Of a stretch of DNA of 64,000 bases, positions 9,437-17,963 are shown piece by piece; position 1 is the first letter of the stretch, and the number at the start of each line of letters is the position of its first letter. The notes beneath the pieces are model-generated. The model saw only the letters and a program-made list of their open reading frames with translations. It searched no databases and was not told the origin of the DNA. Origin of the DNA: Candidatus Bathyarchaeia archaeon (lineage in GTDB: Archaea; Thermoproteota; Bathyarchaeia; Bathyarchaeales; Bathycorpusculaceae). A program made the translations under genes and the position numbers. Location of the stretch: assembly GCA_038873195.1 (NCBI GenBank), contig JAVZEV010000002.1:1-64000 (forward strand), read 5' to 3'.

Positions 9437-9910
9437 CTATCCCTCCAATTTTTCATTTACCTCCCAACTCACCGGAACTATGTCCGGCAGAGGCCAGGAT
9501 TTTGACGCCTCACTTTGAAGAGCGGGTTTTAGAATTGGTAGAGCCGAGAAGATTGCATGTATCAATTTCGCTAACTCTCTGTCTGCCATGTTTTCAAGCA
9601 AGGGAAGGAAAGCGTTATCAGTAAATACATCAACAGTCACTTTTGGAAATCCAGTTAAATTGTCATCCGCCCAGAAACAGATTTCTACAGAGTACTTGAG
9701 CCTACTTGCATGCATTTTTATTTGATCTTTTGTGGCTTGAAGCGAAAAGCCAAGTTCTGTGATAACCGGGGACAAATTTTCTAGGTTTTGTTGTAGCCAG
9801 TTAAATTCGCTTCTGGTCAACAAAGCTTCCTTTGTTATACGAATGTGGTTATATAGGTAGTCCTGATCACCTTCTTTTTGTTTGAAATCATTTAGCGAGG
9901 TACACTTCAT
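9437..9910 (-). CDS. Hypothetical protein
   Basis: I do not recognise this 157-residue soluble protein. It is acidic and probably mixed alpha/beta, with no signal peptide, metal motif or repeated element. Its stop lies 2 bp before the start of the secreted-protein gene and it begins 33 bp after the 9944 gene, so the three are probably one transcript. Tight coupling to a secreted protein suggests a shared role, but nothing in the sequence says what. Confidence 0.6.
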   Translation of the reverse strand: MKCTSLNDFKQKEGDQDYLYNHIRITKEALLTRSEFNWLQQNLENLSPVITELGFSLQATKDQIKMHASRLKYSVEICFWADDNLTGFPKVTVDVFTDNAFLPLLENMADRELAKLIHAIFSALPILKPALQSEASKSWPLPDIVPVSWEVNEKLEG

Positions 9911-9943
9911 ACAGTAATCCCTTCTAAGTTACAGGCCCTTTAT

Positions 9944-10273
9944 CTACGTAATATATTTGCAAGCTTCTGTGGTGCCGATTAGGGCATCTATTTCTTCCAT
10001 AGCTATCTCTACAAAATCCTCGAGACTACGCAGTTGTTTAGCTATACCTGTGATGATTATCAAATCATTGTAGAAATCGATGAAGTAGCAAAGTACTGGA
10101 TTTTTTTTCACAAATTTTAGAATTATCCCGTCTTCCTTGTCTCGCACCTCATGGAATGTTAGCTCTGCAGCTATCTTCCTTATAGCATCCATTTTTACTG
10201 AAACGTAGTTCTTCTCAGACTCATCAAGACTGTAATAGATTTTTGCTATAAACCCCACGTTTATTTTACTCAT
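9944..10273 (-). CDS. Hypothetical protein, first gene of a three-gene operon
   Basis: I do not recognise this 109-residue protein. It has a YYSLDESEKNYVSVKMDAIRKIA stretch with helical character near the N-terminus, then two predicted strands. A TATA-like element reads on the minus strand near 10309-10317. The region between it and the divergent 10508 gene (10274-10507) is AT-rich and contains no other gene that I can see. Confidence 0.55.
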   Translation of the reverse strand: MSKINVGFIAKIYYSLDESEKNYVSVKMDAIRKIAAELTFHEVRDKEDGIILKFVKKNPVLCYFIDFYNDLIIITGIAKQLRSLEDFVEIAMEEIDALIGTTEACKYIT

Positions 10274-10507
10274 TTTTCCTTCCTCAAAAAACCACTATTT
10301 TTGATTTGAACTATAAACATATGCGCAACCTGGAGCAGATGTGGATAACATTTCTTATAGGACGTAAAGAAATTTCGGTTAAGGAAAAAAAGAAGTCGTA
10401 AACTGAGACAAAAAGTTGGACAAAATAACAAAATGTAATGTAATTCAACTCAACGTGGCTTCAAAACTGATTAAATGCTTACCCTTATGATTGTATAGTG
10501 AATAAAG

Positions 10508-10939
10508 ATGTCTCGTAGCAAATCAAAAGCATTATTCATCTACTTAGATGTTAACAATCTTTCCGAACTGAAAGGGAATCTGAAATCTGTTGTTGCTGCA
10601 GACGAAGAAGAAGCTAAAAGACACGTTTTGAAGGCCAAAAAGTTTAGTTACGTGATTATTTTGCGTGTCGTCAAATCCATCGATGGTACCTATGTTAGGC
10701 TACCTTTCGGTCAAGAGATGGGTCCAATGAACTCAATGCTGGACTATCTTGAGAGGTTAGGTTTTGAAGTTGGAGCATACAGCTTCAACGAAGATTCTTT
10801 TTTCTATAGATGTGTCTATACAAATGACTACGGTCCTAAGAAGACAGATATAAAAATTTATGAGATTATAGCTCCTTCAATAGAATCACTTAGAGCATGT
10901 CATCAATTCCTCAAGAAGCACTTTGGTGATAAACGATGA
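10508..10939 (+). CDS. Hypothetical protein coupled to the HTH-GHMP kinase
   Basis: I do not recognise this 143-residue protein. It has an alternating strand/helix pattern (ALFIYLDV...; FSYVIILRVV; ...IKIYEIIAPS) that could be a small alpha/beta fold such as a ferredoxin-like or ACT-like sensor; that is a guess from the pattern only. Its stop overlaps the start of the next gene by 4 bp (ATGA), so the two are translationally coupled and probably functional partners. Confidence 0.6.
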   Translation: MSRSKSKALFIYLDVNNLSELKGNLKSVVAADEEEAKRHVLKAKKFSYVIILRVVKSIDGTYVRLPFGQEMGPMNSMLDYLERLGFEVGAYSFNEDSFFYRCVYTNDYGPKKTDIKIYEIIAPSIESLRACHQFLKKHFGDKR

Positions 10940-12648
10940 ATGAGAATAAGAGTGAAACCCTCAAGATTGATTATTTTGCATCTTTAAGCAGAGGAAATAG
11001 AATTCTTAAGGTATTGCATGATATTCCAAGTGAGAAAGTTTCACGTGGAGGGTGCTCAAAACAAGAAATAGAAGAACGTATAGCGGAATACACCAAAGAG
11101 CTGTTTGCTAAAGGTCTGGTGTCAACGGGTAAGGGGAGGGGTTATGTAAGGTCGCTTGATAAAGAGCTTAACAATTTGAAGGAAGCAGGCCTGGTGCTTG
11201 AGCAGAACACTGACGGCACACGTCTATACAAACTAAGCATTGACTCCTTGTTTTACATTCACGGTATGTATTCGACTATTTCAGATTTTAAAACCGTTAC
11301 AAAAAAAGACATCGAACAGCCACGCTTTTTGACACCATCCACTCCAGGAGCCATTCTTTTAGATGAAATAGTTCTGGCTCCAGCTTCTATTACACTTATC
11401 GGTGAACACGGTGTATTATTGGGTCGACCAGCTGTGGCTCTTCCAATACCTATCTTTCTGGCTATTCATGCAACGGTATCTAAATACACCGGACCTACTG
11501 TAGTCCATTGCTTTGCGCCCGACCTCGATTTTTCATGCAAAACATATGCTGAATTGAGCTGTTTCCCCGGGCTTCCTGTCCCTATCTATAGGATTTCCGA
11601 CAGCTCATTCCGATTTAAGTTGTTGCAAGTTGAACGCTTATTTATAAGTAAACTAAAAAAAGTTCATAAAGAAGGCTATTACATCGTTCTACAGATACGA
11701 AGTCAAATTCCTCCATGTGTTGGTTTAGGAAGTAGCGGGGCGTTATGCGCAGCACTTGCAATATTGCTTGACCGAATTATAAATCCAGAGGAGACTAATC
11801 CTCTAATTTGGCGGAAAGAAAATCCAGATCGGTTGTTGAAAGGCGAAGTCTCTCAGTTTAATAAGATATTTCTTAATGCGGTGGAATTTGAAAGAGAAAT
11901 CCATGGGAAAACATCCGGAGTTGGGCCGTTCGCAAGTCTAGTGGGCGATGATTGTTTCACACCTATCTGGTACGAACTGGGTAGCGGATTAAGTAACAAA
12001 GAAACCTTTGTAATGAACGAAATACTTGATCAAAAAAAGGATGAAGATGAGGTCAAATTGAATTTAAAATGTATGAAAGGTTCTGCTAAAGCCCAAGAAT
12101 ACCTGAGTAATGAAATGGGACTGGCTGCAGTTTACACGACTCAGAGTCGCCGAGACATAAAGGCAACTCTTAGCGATGATGAATTTATAAAAGCCCTAAA
12201 AAGAGGTGACTGTCGTAGAGATTTCGTCGCGACCACTAAGAAACTATGGAAAAACTTGTGTGTTGAACATGAGAGCAGACGAGCAGATGACATGGAAGAT
12301 GTTATCACATGCATCAATTTGTTCGGTGAATACGAGGAAGGATATCTAAAGATGCTAAGAAATGAAAGCGAAGCAATCGCTAGAGAATTAATATATCGAT
12401 TGCGCGGGGCTGGTCTAGGAGCAAAGTATACTGGTGCAGGTTTTGGCGGGGACATAATTCTGATCGGTTCGAAAGAAAAGTTGAAAACCATGCTGATCCC
12501 AAATTATTATCCCGTACACTACACTAACATAACCCTAACTTACCAATCGCCTGAAATTGATTGGCGTGCCTGTCCAAAAATAGTCCAGAAAAATGACTTT
12601 GCAAGTAATCTCTTGCCAAAATTTTTAAACCGTGCGGTGCGAACTTAG
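10936..12648 (+). CDS. Winged-helix / GHMP-family small-molecule kinase fusion protein
   Basis: This 570-residue protein joins two parts. Residues about 10-110 look like a winged helix-turn-helix, with a tail running into LFYIHG. Residues about 130-560 are a GHMP kinase: IGEHGVLLGRPAVALP corresponds to the N-terminal substrate/GEH motif, PCVGLGSSGALCAAL is the phosphate-binding GLGSS loop, and TGAGFGGD near the C-terminus is the third GHMP motif. The family phosphorylates sugars, mevalonate or homoserine; the substrate is unknown. The three motifs are intact, so it may be active. At 570 residues it is much longer than the 327-residue mevalonate kinase at 34129. It could be a regulator that senses a metabolite through a kinase fold. 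Confidence 0.75.
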   Translation: MNENKSETLKIDYFASLSRGNRILKVLHDIPSEKVSRGGCSKQEIEERIAEYTKELFAKGLVSTGKGRGYVRSLDKELNNLKEAGLVLEQNTDGTRLYKLSIDSLFYIHGMYSTISDFKTVTKKDIEQPRFLTPSTPGAILLDEIVLAPASITLIGEHGVLLGRPAVALPIPIFLAIHATVSKYTGPTVVHCFAPDLDFSCKTYAELSCFPGLPVPIYRISDSSFRFKLLQVERLFISKLKKVHKEGYYIVLQIRSQIPPCVGLGSSGALCAALAILLDRIINPEETNPLIWRKENPDRLLKGEVSQFNKIFLNAVEFEREIHGKTSGVGPFASLVGDDCFTPIWYELGSGLSNKETFVMNEILDQKKDEDEVKLNLKCMKGSAKAQEYLSNEMGLAAVYTTQSRRDIKATLSDDEFIKALKRGDCRRDFVATTKKLWKNLCVEHESRRADDMEDVITCINLFGEYEEGYLKMLRNESEAIARELIYRLRGAGLGAKYTGAGFGGDIILIGSKEKLKTMLIPNYYPVHYTNITLTYQSPEIDWRACPKIVQKNDFASNLLPKFLNRAVRT

Positions 12649-12745
12649 AGTACCATTAGATTGCTAGTAAATACCAAAAAGTAAGATTTGCAAAATAGAT
12701 TAAAATGTAGATATTTAAACCATTTGAAGAGTTGAAATTCCACAA

Positions 12746-13267
12746 AGAAATTAGCAATAATTAATACCGAGTACTTGTCGTTGACTTCATATTTGAAGAT
12801 TAGCAGAGTTGGCATATCTCGTAACGAGCCGTTTCTAGAGTTGCTGCTGGTAAGCGCGCGCATACGAGACCATTATTAACGAATCTTCTTCAGAAGGTAG
12901 AGTAGTTGACATATCCGTTAAATATTATCTTTGGCGCGGAAGAGATATTGATCTATACTGGGATGTGCCAGCTCTCTGGTTTAGCATTAATGACGAAGAA
13001 AGAACAGAAGTAAAAAAGTGCCTTAGACTTTACAGAGCATTGAAATTATTGAATAAAGATATAATAGATTTAGCATATGATAAATATCAAACAACGAAAA
13101 CTCCTATCACGGCCTTAGATTTTAGATAAGGGCAAACGCATAAATACTCTAAGATAATCCAAAAAATTGAGCAAGATTTACAAAGGAAGTATGATGAATC
13201 ATTAGGCAGTTTAGATAACAAAATTGCTGAGAAGATCAGAGGGATTTTAGAAAAACTTGAACTTTGA
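12746..13267 (+). pseudogene. Decayed gene of unknown family beside the CRISPR array
   Basis: Three protein-like stretches follow one another on the plus strand with no usable start. The first, from about 12746, ends in a stop near 12872 after FLELLLVSAR. A second frame, open from 12854, reads through GRDIDLYWDVPALWFS to a TAA at 13127-13129. The same frame continues after that TAA to TGA at 13265-13267 with a charged, helical stretch ending KIRGILEKLEL. One frame change and one in-frame stop point to a degraded gene. I cannot name the family. The remainder of 12649-12745 holds nothing clear. Confidence 0.45.
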
Positions 13268-13495
13268 AAACTTCACTCCAGAGACCTAGGTTGAAGTAGT
13301 GTTTTGCCTTTAAAAATTGTGTCATTCAAAATTTAAAAGGAATTTTAAGTATGCAATAATAGATTTAGCTTACCTAACGATGACCGTTATTGAAAATTGC
13401 GAATCCCTATAGTTAACCTGCAACCCCTATAAACTTTAATGGCATCATGCAATGTTCAGTTAGTCGCTGTTAACAGAACAGTGTCAATTAAATTT

Positions 13496-14688
13496 CTTTC
13501 AATTCCCTTTATTGGGATTTTTGTTCTGCATCGACATGTTTCAAGAAAATCTTCCTTTATAATTTTGGTGGCTTTCAATTCCCTTTATTGGGATTTTTGT
13601 TCTGCATCTTGATGCTAAGACTTTGAGGTTGCAAGTTTTAAAGTACTTTCAATTCCCTTTATTGGGATTTTTGTTCTGCATCTGAGGTTGACAATGCGAA
13701 TATTACTTTTCATTGTGTGTTCTTTCAATTCCCTTTATTGGGATTTTTGTTCTGCATCCACGAACAAGACCCAGACGGAACAGTTAGAAAGATGCTTATG
13801 AGAACTTTCAATTCCCTTTATTGGGATTTTTGTTCTGCATCCACGAACAAGACCCAGACGGAACAGTTAGAAAGATGCTTATGAGAACTTTCAATTCCCT
13901 TTATTGGGATTTTTGTTCTGCATCTAGTTCCCACGCTTGCATCATGGGTTCGATTCCTTTTTCGCTTTCAATTCCCTTTATTGGGATTTTTGTTCTGCAT
14001 CCTGTTATTACGTTAACGCTCCGGGGAGTGGAATTTCCAAACTTTCAATTCCCTTTATTGGGATTTTTGTTCTGCATCTAACGGGCTTGTTTGGTCTCCA
14101 ACTACAAAACTGCTTATGGAACTTTCAATTCCCTTTATTGGGATTTTTGTTCTGCATCCTTCTTTGGTGTCCATAAAGGTTTCATCGGAGAAGAAAACTT
14201 TCAATTCCCTTTATTGGGATTTTTGTTCTGCATCTTTACATAGCGACTTAAGAGAAACCTACGGCATCCTACTTTCAATTCCCTTTATTGGGATTTTTGT
14301 TCTGCATCTAGGTGGAGTTTGCTGTTCCGTTAACGCTTGGTTTTGTTCTTTCAATTCCCTTTATTGGGATTTTTGTTCTGCATCAATATAATGTAAAAAA
14401 AGATTATAGAGAATAAAGGAGGCTTTCAATTCCCTTTATTGGGATTTTTGTTCTGCATCCAAGTGGAACAAGACGAAAGCTTACTTGAACTTTAAATGGG
14501 CTTTCAATTCCCTTTATTGGGATTTTTGTTCTGCATCTTTACTGGCGAAATCCTGTTCAATCTGTCTTGCAACGTCTTTCAATTCCCTTTATTGGGATTT
14601 TTGTTCTGCATCGATAAATCTGGTTGATACAATTAACACAATAAACACGATCTTTCAATTCCCTTTATTGGGATTTTTGTTCTGCATC
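13496..14688 (-). CRISPR. CRISPR array: 16 repeats of 37 bp, 15 spacers
   Basis: Sixteen identical 37-bp repeats start at 13496, 13572, 13646, 13722, 13805, 13888, 13965, 14042, 14122, 14198, 14272, 14348, 14423, 14501, 14576 and 14652. On the plus strand each begins CTTTCAATTCCC and ends GTTCTGCATC. Spacers are 37-46 bp. Read on the minus strand the repeat ends in ATTGAAAG, the 8-nt crRNA 5' handle known from archaeal type I-A/I-B/III arrays, so transcription is probably minus-strand with the leader on the cas side. Spacers 4 and 5 are identical. No degenerate terminal repeat is seen to confirm the direction. Confidence 0.97.
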
Positions 14689-14823
14689 CGTAGGCTTATT
14701 TTGGCGGTTTTGTTGTTTGAGGCTGTTTTTAGGTTTAGTTTTAATATGTATTTTCGATTATTATTAGGATGCAATTTGATTTATAAAGATAATCGAAATA
14801 GGCTTTTTAATGGTTGGATAAGG
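14689..14823. promoter_or_regulatory. Probable CRISPR leader / bidirectional promoter
   Basis: This 135-bp AT-rich stretch separates the last repeat from csa1. TTTATAAA at 14780-14787 is a symmetric TATA box that could drive csa1 (plus; start 14824) or the array (minus; first repeat at 14688). The reading frame remains open here by chance, but the peptide has no Csa1 character, so I treat it as leader. Confidence 0.5.
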
Positions 14824-15711
14824 TTGTATTTCCTGTCTGATGTTGAGCATAAGTATTTGCTTTATCAGCTTTTGCCCACCGCCCGAGATGTTGGTGTCAG
14901 CAAAGAGTTGCGTGGTTGGAGTTGGCATCAGCCTCCATTAAAGCCCTATTACGATAATGTTAAGCTGCCCATGTACGCCGTATGCTCCAAGTATTGTCCT
15001 ACAAACCGTGATGTGTATCTGCGTTATGTGGAGAAGATATCGCCTATTCCTAGTGGTAAAGTGGCTTTGGGCAAAATTCTCCATGGAGTTGTCAGCGACT
15101 GTTTAAGAGCATTTGCTCAACGACGCAACATCGATTTTGAATCTTGGTGGCAAACTATTCGATGGTCTGAAATCAATGAAAAGCCTGAAAACTTGAAGGA
15201 GCCTTCCAGAAAAGTTTGGGATTTTCTACAAAAAATCTGTGAAGCACGTTTAGCTGAGTTTTCCAGTAGACAGCCATACGCCTCCGAACTTGACTTGATA
15301 GCGTCTGCTGTTCCATTTCTGGTTGAGCACAAAATTTCTGGAGAGTTGCTTGGCTTAAGCGGTATACTCAGCTTGGACTGTTATGATTATTTGAAGGCTT
15401 TAATGTTCGATTTAAAAGTGGCAAGTGAACCGCAGGAATGGCATAGGCTTTCGCCAGTGGGCTACGCTCTTGTCTTCGAAAGTGTCCACGAGGTTCCAGT
15501 AGACGTTTGCTGCAACGTTTACCTTGATGTCAAAGACGGAAAGGTCTTTGTGCGTAGAGATCTATTTTTTGCAAGCGATGAATTGCGACAATGGTGGATC
15601 GAAGAGCGCGACAGAAAGCTCGAGATTGTAGCGGAAGGAAAAGATCCTGGCAAACCCAATCGTTCTCAATGTCCAGTGGATTGCATGTACTTCAAGTTTT
15701 GCTATGAATAG
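14824..15711 (+). CDS. csa1: CRISPR-associated Csa1 (Cas4-like nuclease, adaptation)
   Basis: This protein (about 295 residues) matches Csa1, a Cas4-related protein of subtype I-A adaptation modules that helps process and orient prespacers. It has the family start LYFLSDVEHKYLL, then ELRGWSWHQPPLKPYYD, the Cys pair in CSKYCPTNRDVYL, and the C-terminal CPVDCMYFKFCYE expected to complete an Fe-S cluster. I place the start at TTG 14824; an in-frame ATG at about 14746 is possible, but the sequence before 14824 is not family-like and is close to the array. cas1 follows within 20 bp. Confidence 0.85.
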   Translation: MYFLSDVEHKYLLYQLLPTARDVGVSKELRGWSWHQPPLKPYYDNVKLPMYAVCSKYCPTNRDVYLRYVEKISPIPSGKVALGKILHGVVSDCLRAFAQRRNIDFESWWQTIRWSEINEKPENLKEPSRKVWDFLQKICEARLAEFSSRQPYASELDLIASAVPFLVEHKISGELLGLSGILSLDCYDYLKALMFDLKVASEPQEWHRLSPVGYALVFESVHEVPVDVCCNVYLDVKDGKVFVRRDLFFASDELRQWWIEERDRKLEIVAEGKDPGKPNRSQCPVDCMYFKFCYE

Positions 15712-15728
15712 ACATGGTGGGTGGTTTT

Positions 15729-16763
15729 ATGAGGATTTTCTTGGATGATTTTGGCATTTTCTTGGGGAGGAAGAGGAACCGCTTTATCGTGAAAAAGAAA
15801 GGTGAGGTTAAGGAAATAGTCGCAGATGACGTTGACTCTATAATTTGCTGCTCGTCCGGTGTAGCATTTTCGGCAAGCGCATTGGACTTGGCAATTAAGA
15901 ACAACATTCAAGTTGTCTTCGCCCGTTACGGCGGTTGGCCATACGCCGTTTTAATGCCTGCTTCAATGACGGGTTCTGTTAGAGCCCGAAGAGAACAGTT
16001 CACAGCCTACAACGATGAAAGAGGCTTCATTTTAGCCAAAAAGTTTGTTTCTGGAAAGCTTACCAATCAAGCGAACTTGTTAAAGTTAATGGCTAAAAAT
16101 AGACGCCAAACAGATCCCACGCTTTCCGAAAAGCTTTACGAGGCAGGTAAAGCCATAGATCAAATCAACATGAAAGTTGACAAGGAGCATGGTTTAAGAA
16201 TTGATGATGAACGGCAAGACTTGATGAACTTTGAGGCTGAGGGCGCACGTTTCTATTGGGAAGCTATACGCCAGATACTTCCATCTGAGTTGGGCTTTAC
16301 TGGACGCGAAACAAGAGGCGCCCGCGATCCCTTCAACGCCATGCTGAATTTCGGCTATCAAACAATCCTTTTTCCGGAAGTTTGGAAAGCTGTAAGCTAT
16401 GCTGGCTTAGACTTTTATGCAGGTTATTTACATGCTGATAGGCCGGGTAAGCCCTCGCTTGTTTTGGATTTAATGGAGGAGTTTCGGCAACAGGTTGTAG
16501 ATAGAACTCTTATTGGTTTGATAACGAAGAATGTGATTAAGCCTGGCGAGATTGTTGTTGCCGAGGCTTTTGAAGAGGACAGAGTTTTAAGCAGAGAGGC
16601 GATTAAAACTTTGCTTACGAGTTTTCAGGAACGCTTGGATACAGAGGTTATGTTTGACGGGCAAAGGAGCTCCATCAAAGGCTTTATTCACCATCAAGCA
16701 CGGCGTGTGGCACGTTTTCTTTTACGTGAGGCTGATTACGCACCGTTTACTCTGGGATGGTGA
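15729..16763 (+). CDS. cas1: CRISPR integrase Cas1
   Basis: Cas1 (about 344 residues) is the metal-dependent integrase that inserts new spacers as a complex with Cas2. The N-terminal beta domain begins RIFLDDFGIFLGRKRNRF. The catalytic glutamate is in MNFEAEGARFYW, the histidine in YAGYLHADRPGKPS, and the third acidic residue in DLMEEFRQ. The ATG at 15729 has GGTGG just upstream; ATG 15714 would include that site in the coding region. It lies in the csa1-cas1-cas2 operon. Confidence 0.95.
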   Translation: MRIFLDDFGIFLGRKRNRFIVKKKGEVKEIVADDVDSIICCSSGVAFSASALDLAIKNNIQVVFARYGGWPYAVLMPASMTGSVRARREQFTAYNDERGFILAKKFVSGKLTNQANLLKLMAKNRRQTDPTLSEKLYEAGKAIDQINMKVDKEHGLRIDDERQDLMNFEAEGARFYWEAIRQILPSELGFTGRETRGARDPFNAMLNFGYQTILFPEVWKAVSYAGLDFYAGYLHADRPGKPSLVLDLMEEFRQQVVDRTLIGLITKNVIKPGEIVVAEAFEEDRVLSREAIKTLLTSFQERLDTEVMFDGQRSSIKGFIHHQARRVARFLLREADYAPFTLGW

Positions 16764-16769
16764 AACGAA

Positions 16770-17060
16770 ATGCGCTACTTGGTGATTTATGATATTACGG
16801 ATGATAATTTGCGGGCTTTAATTGCTGAAACGCTGAAGGATTATGGGTTGCAACGTATTCAATACAGCGCATTCATTGGTAGTCTGCGCCGCGACGAATT
16901 AAACAGCCTTATTGTGGACTTAAAGAATCTGATTAAGGATTTGGTTGAAAATGTTCAGCTTTATCCCCTCTGCGACACTTGTTTTAAGGGAAGACGGGAA
17001 GTTGGTAAACCTAAAAAGTACGAATTAAAGGAAGAGAAAGAGAAGGTGGCTTATTTTTGA
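16770..17060 (+). CDS. cas2: CRISPR-associated Cas2
   Basis: Cas2 (96 residues) is the ferredoxin-fold dimer that scaffolds the Cas1 integrase. The N-terminal YLVIYDITDDNLR carries the conserved first-strand aspartate, and the IQYSAFIG stretch is typical. A C-terminal extension is charged (KKYELKEEKEKV) and contains a CDTC pair near residue 70. It starts 6 bp after cas1, so it is in the same transcript. Confidence 0.95.
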   Translation: MRYLVIYDITDDNLRALIAETLKDYGLQRIQYSAFIGSLRRDELNSLIVDLKNLIKDLVENVQLYPLCDTCFKGRREVGKPKKYELKEEKEKVAYF

Positions 17061-17103
17061 AATGCGCAACTCTTATGTATGCGTTTGGTATCTTTTGTTT
17101 ACG

Positions 17104-17436
17104 GTGACGAGGTTGGCCCTTAAGCCTTTAGCTGTGAGAATTCCAGAGAAGATAGAGAGGGAAATTCAGGAGGTGGTTGAGCAGGAGGGTTTGGATAAGG
17201 CCACTGTTGTTAGGACTCTTCTTGAGTTGGGTATTGGTGAATGGCGTAAGCAAACAGCCCTTGAGTTGCTGCGTGATGGGAAGGTGACCTTTGCTAAGGC
17301 TGCTGAAATGGCTAAGCTTTCGCTTTGGGAGTTCGCCGACCTACTAAAGCAGCGCAACATCGAATGGGTTAGATATTCGCCCCAGGAAATTGAGAGAGAG
17401 TTTAAGGAAGCGTCTGCGGCGGTAAAGTGGAAATGA
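17104..17436 (+). CDS. UPF0175 family antitoxin-like protein
   Basis: This small helical protein (about 110 residues) of the UPF0175 family starts with a ribbon-helix-helix-like segment (VRIPEKIEREIQEVV) followed by LLELGIGEWRKQTAL and the family core KAAEMAKLSLWEFADLL. UPF0175 proteins are commonly paired with DUF3368 PIN toxins, as here: its stop overlaps the next start (ATGA). The start is uncertain; the frame is open from ATG 17062, but the residues before GTG 17104 are not family-like. Its position between cas2 and cas4 is unusual. Confidence 0.8.
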   Translation: MTRLALKPLAVRIPEKIEREIQEVVEQEGLDKATVVRTLLELGIGEWRKQTALELLRDGKVTFAKAAEMAKLSLWEFADLLKQRNIEWVRYSPQEIEREFKEASAAVKWK

Positions 17437-17963
17437 AGTTGCTTGTGTTCAATTCCACTCCGTTAATTTACATAACGAAAATTGGATTAAGCCGAATTTT
17501 TGAAGAGTTAAAAGGAGAGAAATTAACTTCTCCAAGTGTTAAACGTGAGGTTGTGGATGAAGGCAAGCGTAAGGGCGTTGCAGACGCCATGGTTTTAGAA
17601 AGGTTATTTCAAAAAGACGTTTTCAAAGTTGTAAAACCTAAAGACACAAGTCTCCTAGAGACTTTTTTGCAAACAAGGGGGCTTCATGTGACTGACGCTG
17701 AAGTTTTAGTCATAGCGAAGGAACGCGACGGAATCGCCATAATCGATGATGAAGTTGCAAGGAAAACAGCTAAAATCTATGGGATAACCTACGCAGGAAC
17801 ACCATATGTTTTGGTTAAGGCGTTTTCTCAAGGGCTCATTACAAAGGAAAAGGCGAAACAAGCAATAAACGATATGATTTTTGCTGGGTGGAGATGTAGC
17901 GTTGAAACTTATGCGAAAATTATGGAAAGTCTAGAAAAGATGGGAAAGAATGAGCAAGACTGA
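17433..17963 (+). CDS. DUF3368 PIN-domain toxin (probable RNase)
   Basis: This 176-residue PIN-domain protein is related to DUF3368. It has the first acidic-strand region LLVFNSTPLIYITKIG, the middle acidic residue in HVTDAEVLVIAKE, and the third in AIIDDEVARKTA. In the first motif the usual Asp is replaced by Asn (FNSTPL), a variation known in this subgroup. PIN toxins cleave RNA and are neutralised by the partner encoded upstream. ATG 17433 overlaps the antitoxin stop by 4 bp, and the 3' end overlaps cas4 by 14 bp, so the pair is translationally embedded in the cas operon. Confidence 0.85.
   Translation: MKLLVFNSTPLIYITKIGLSRIFEELKGEKLTSPSVKREVVDEGKRKGVADAMVLERLFQKDVFKVVKPKDTSLLETFLQTRGLHVTDAEVLVIAKERDGIAIIDDEVARKTAKIYGITYAGTPYVLVKAFSQGLITKEKAKQAINDMIFAGWRCSVETYAKIMESLEKMGKNEQD

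Noticed and set aside
12645-12863. 72-codon frame on the minus strand
   Set aside because: Hydrophobic chance reading with no start context; the plus strand gives more protein-like text.
13127-13129. Stop-codon readthrough with a special amino acid in the decayed gene
   Set aside because: The stop is TAA, not TAG or TGA, so neither pyrrolysine nor selenocysteine applies, and the gene lacks a start as well.
13925-13964. Possible tRNA T-loop (GGTTCGATTCC) in spacer 6
   Set aside because: There is no acceptor or anticodon arm, and the stem bases do not pair well. It might derive from a tRNA-linked target, but the 11 bases alone are weak.
14485-14823. Long N-terminal extension of csa1 running through CRISPR repeats
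   Set aside because: The extension translates repeats and spacers (FNSLYWDFCSAS recurring) and is not part of Csa1.
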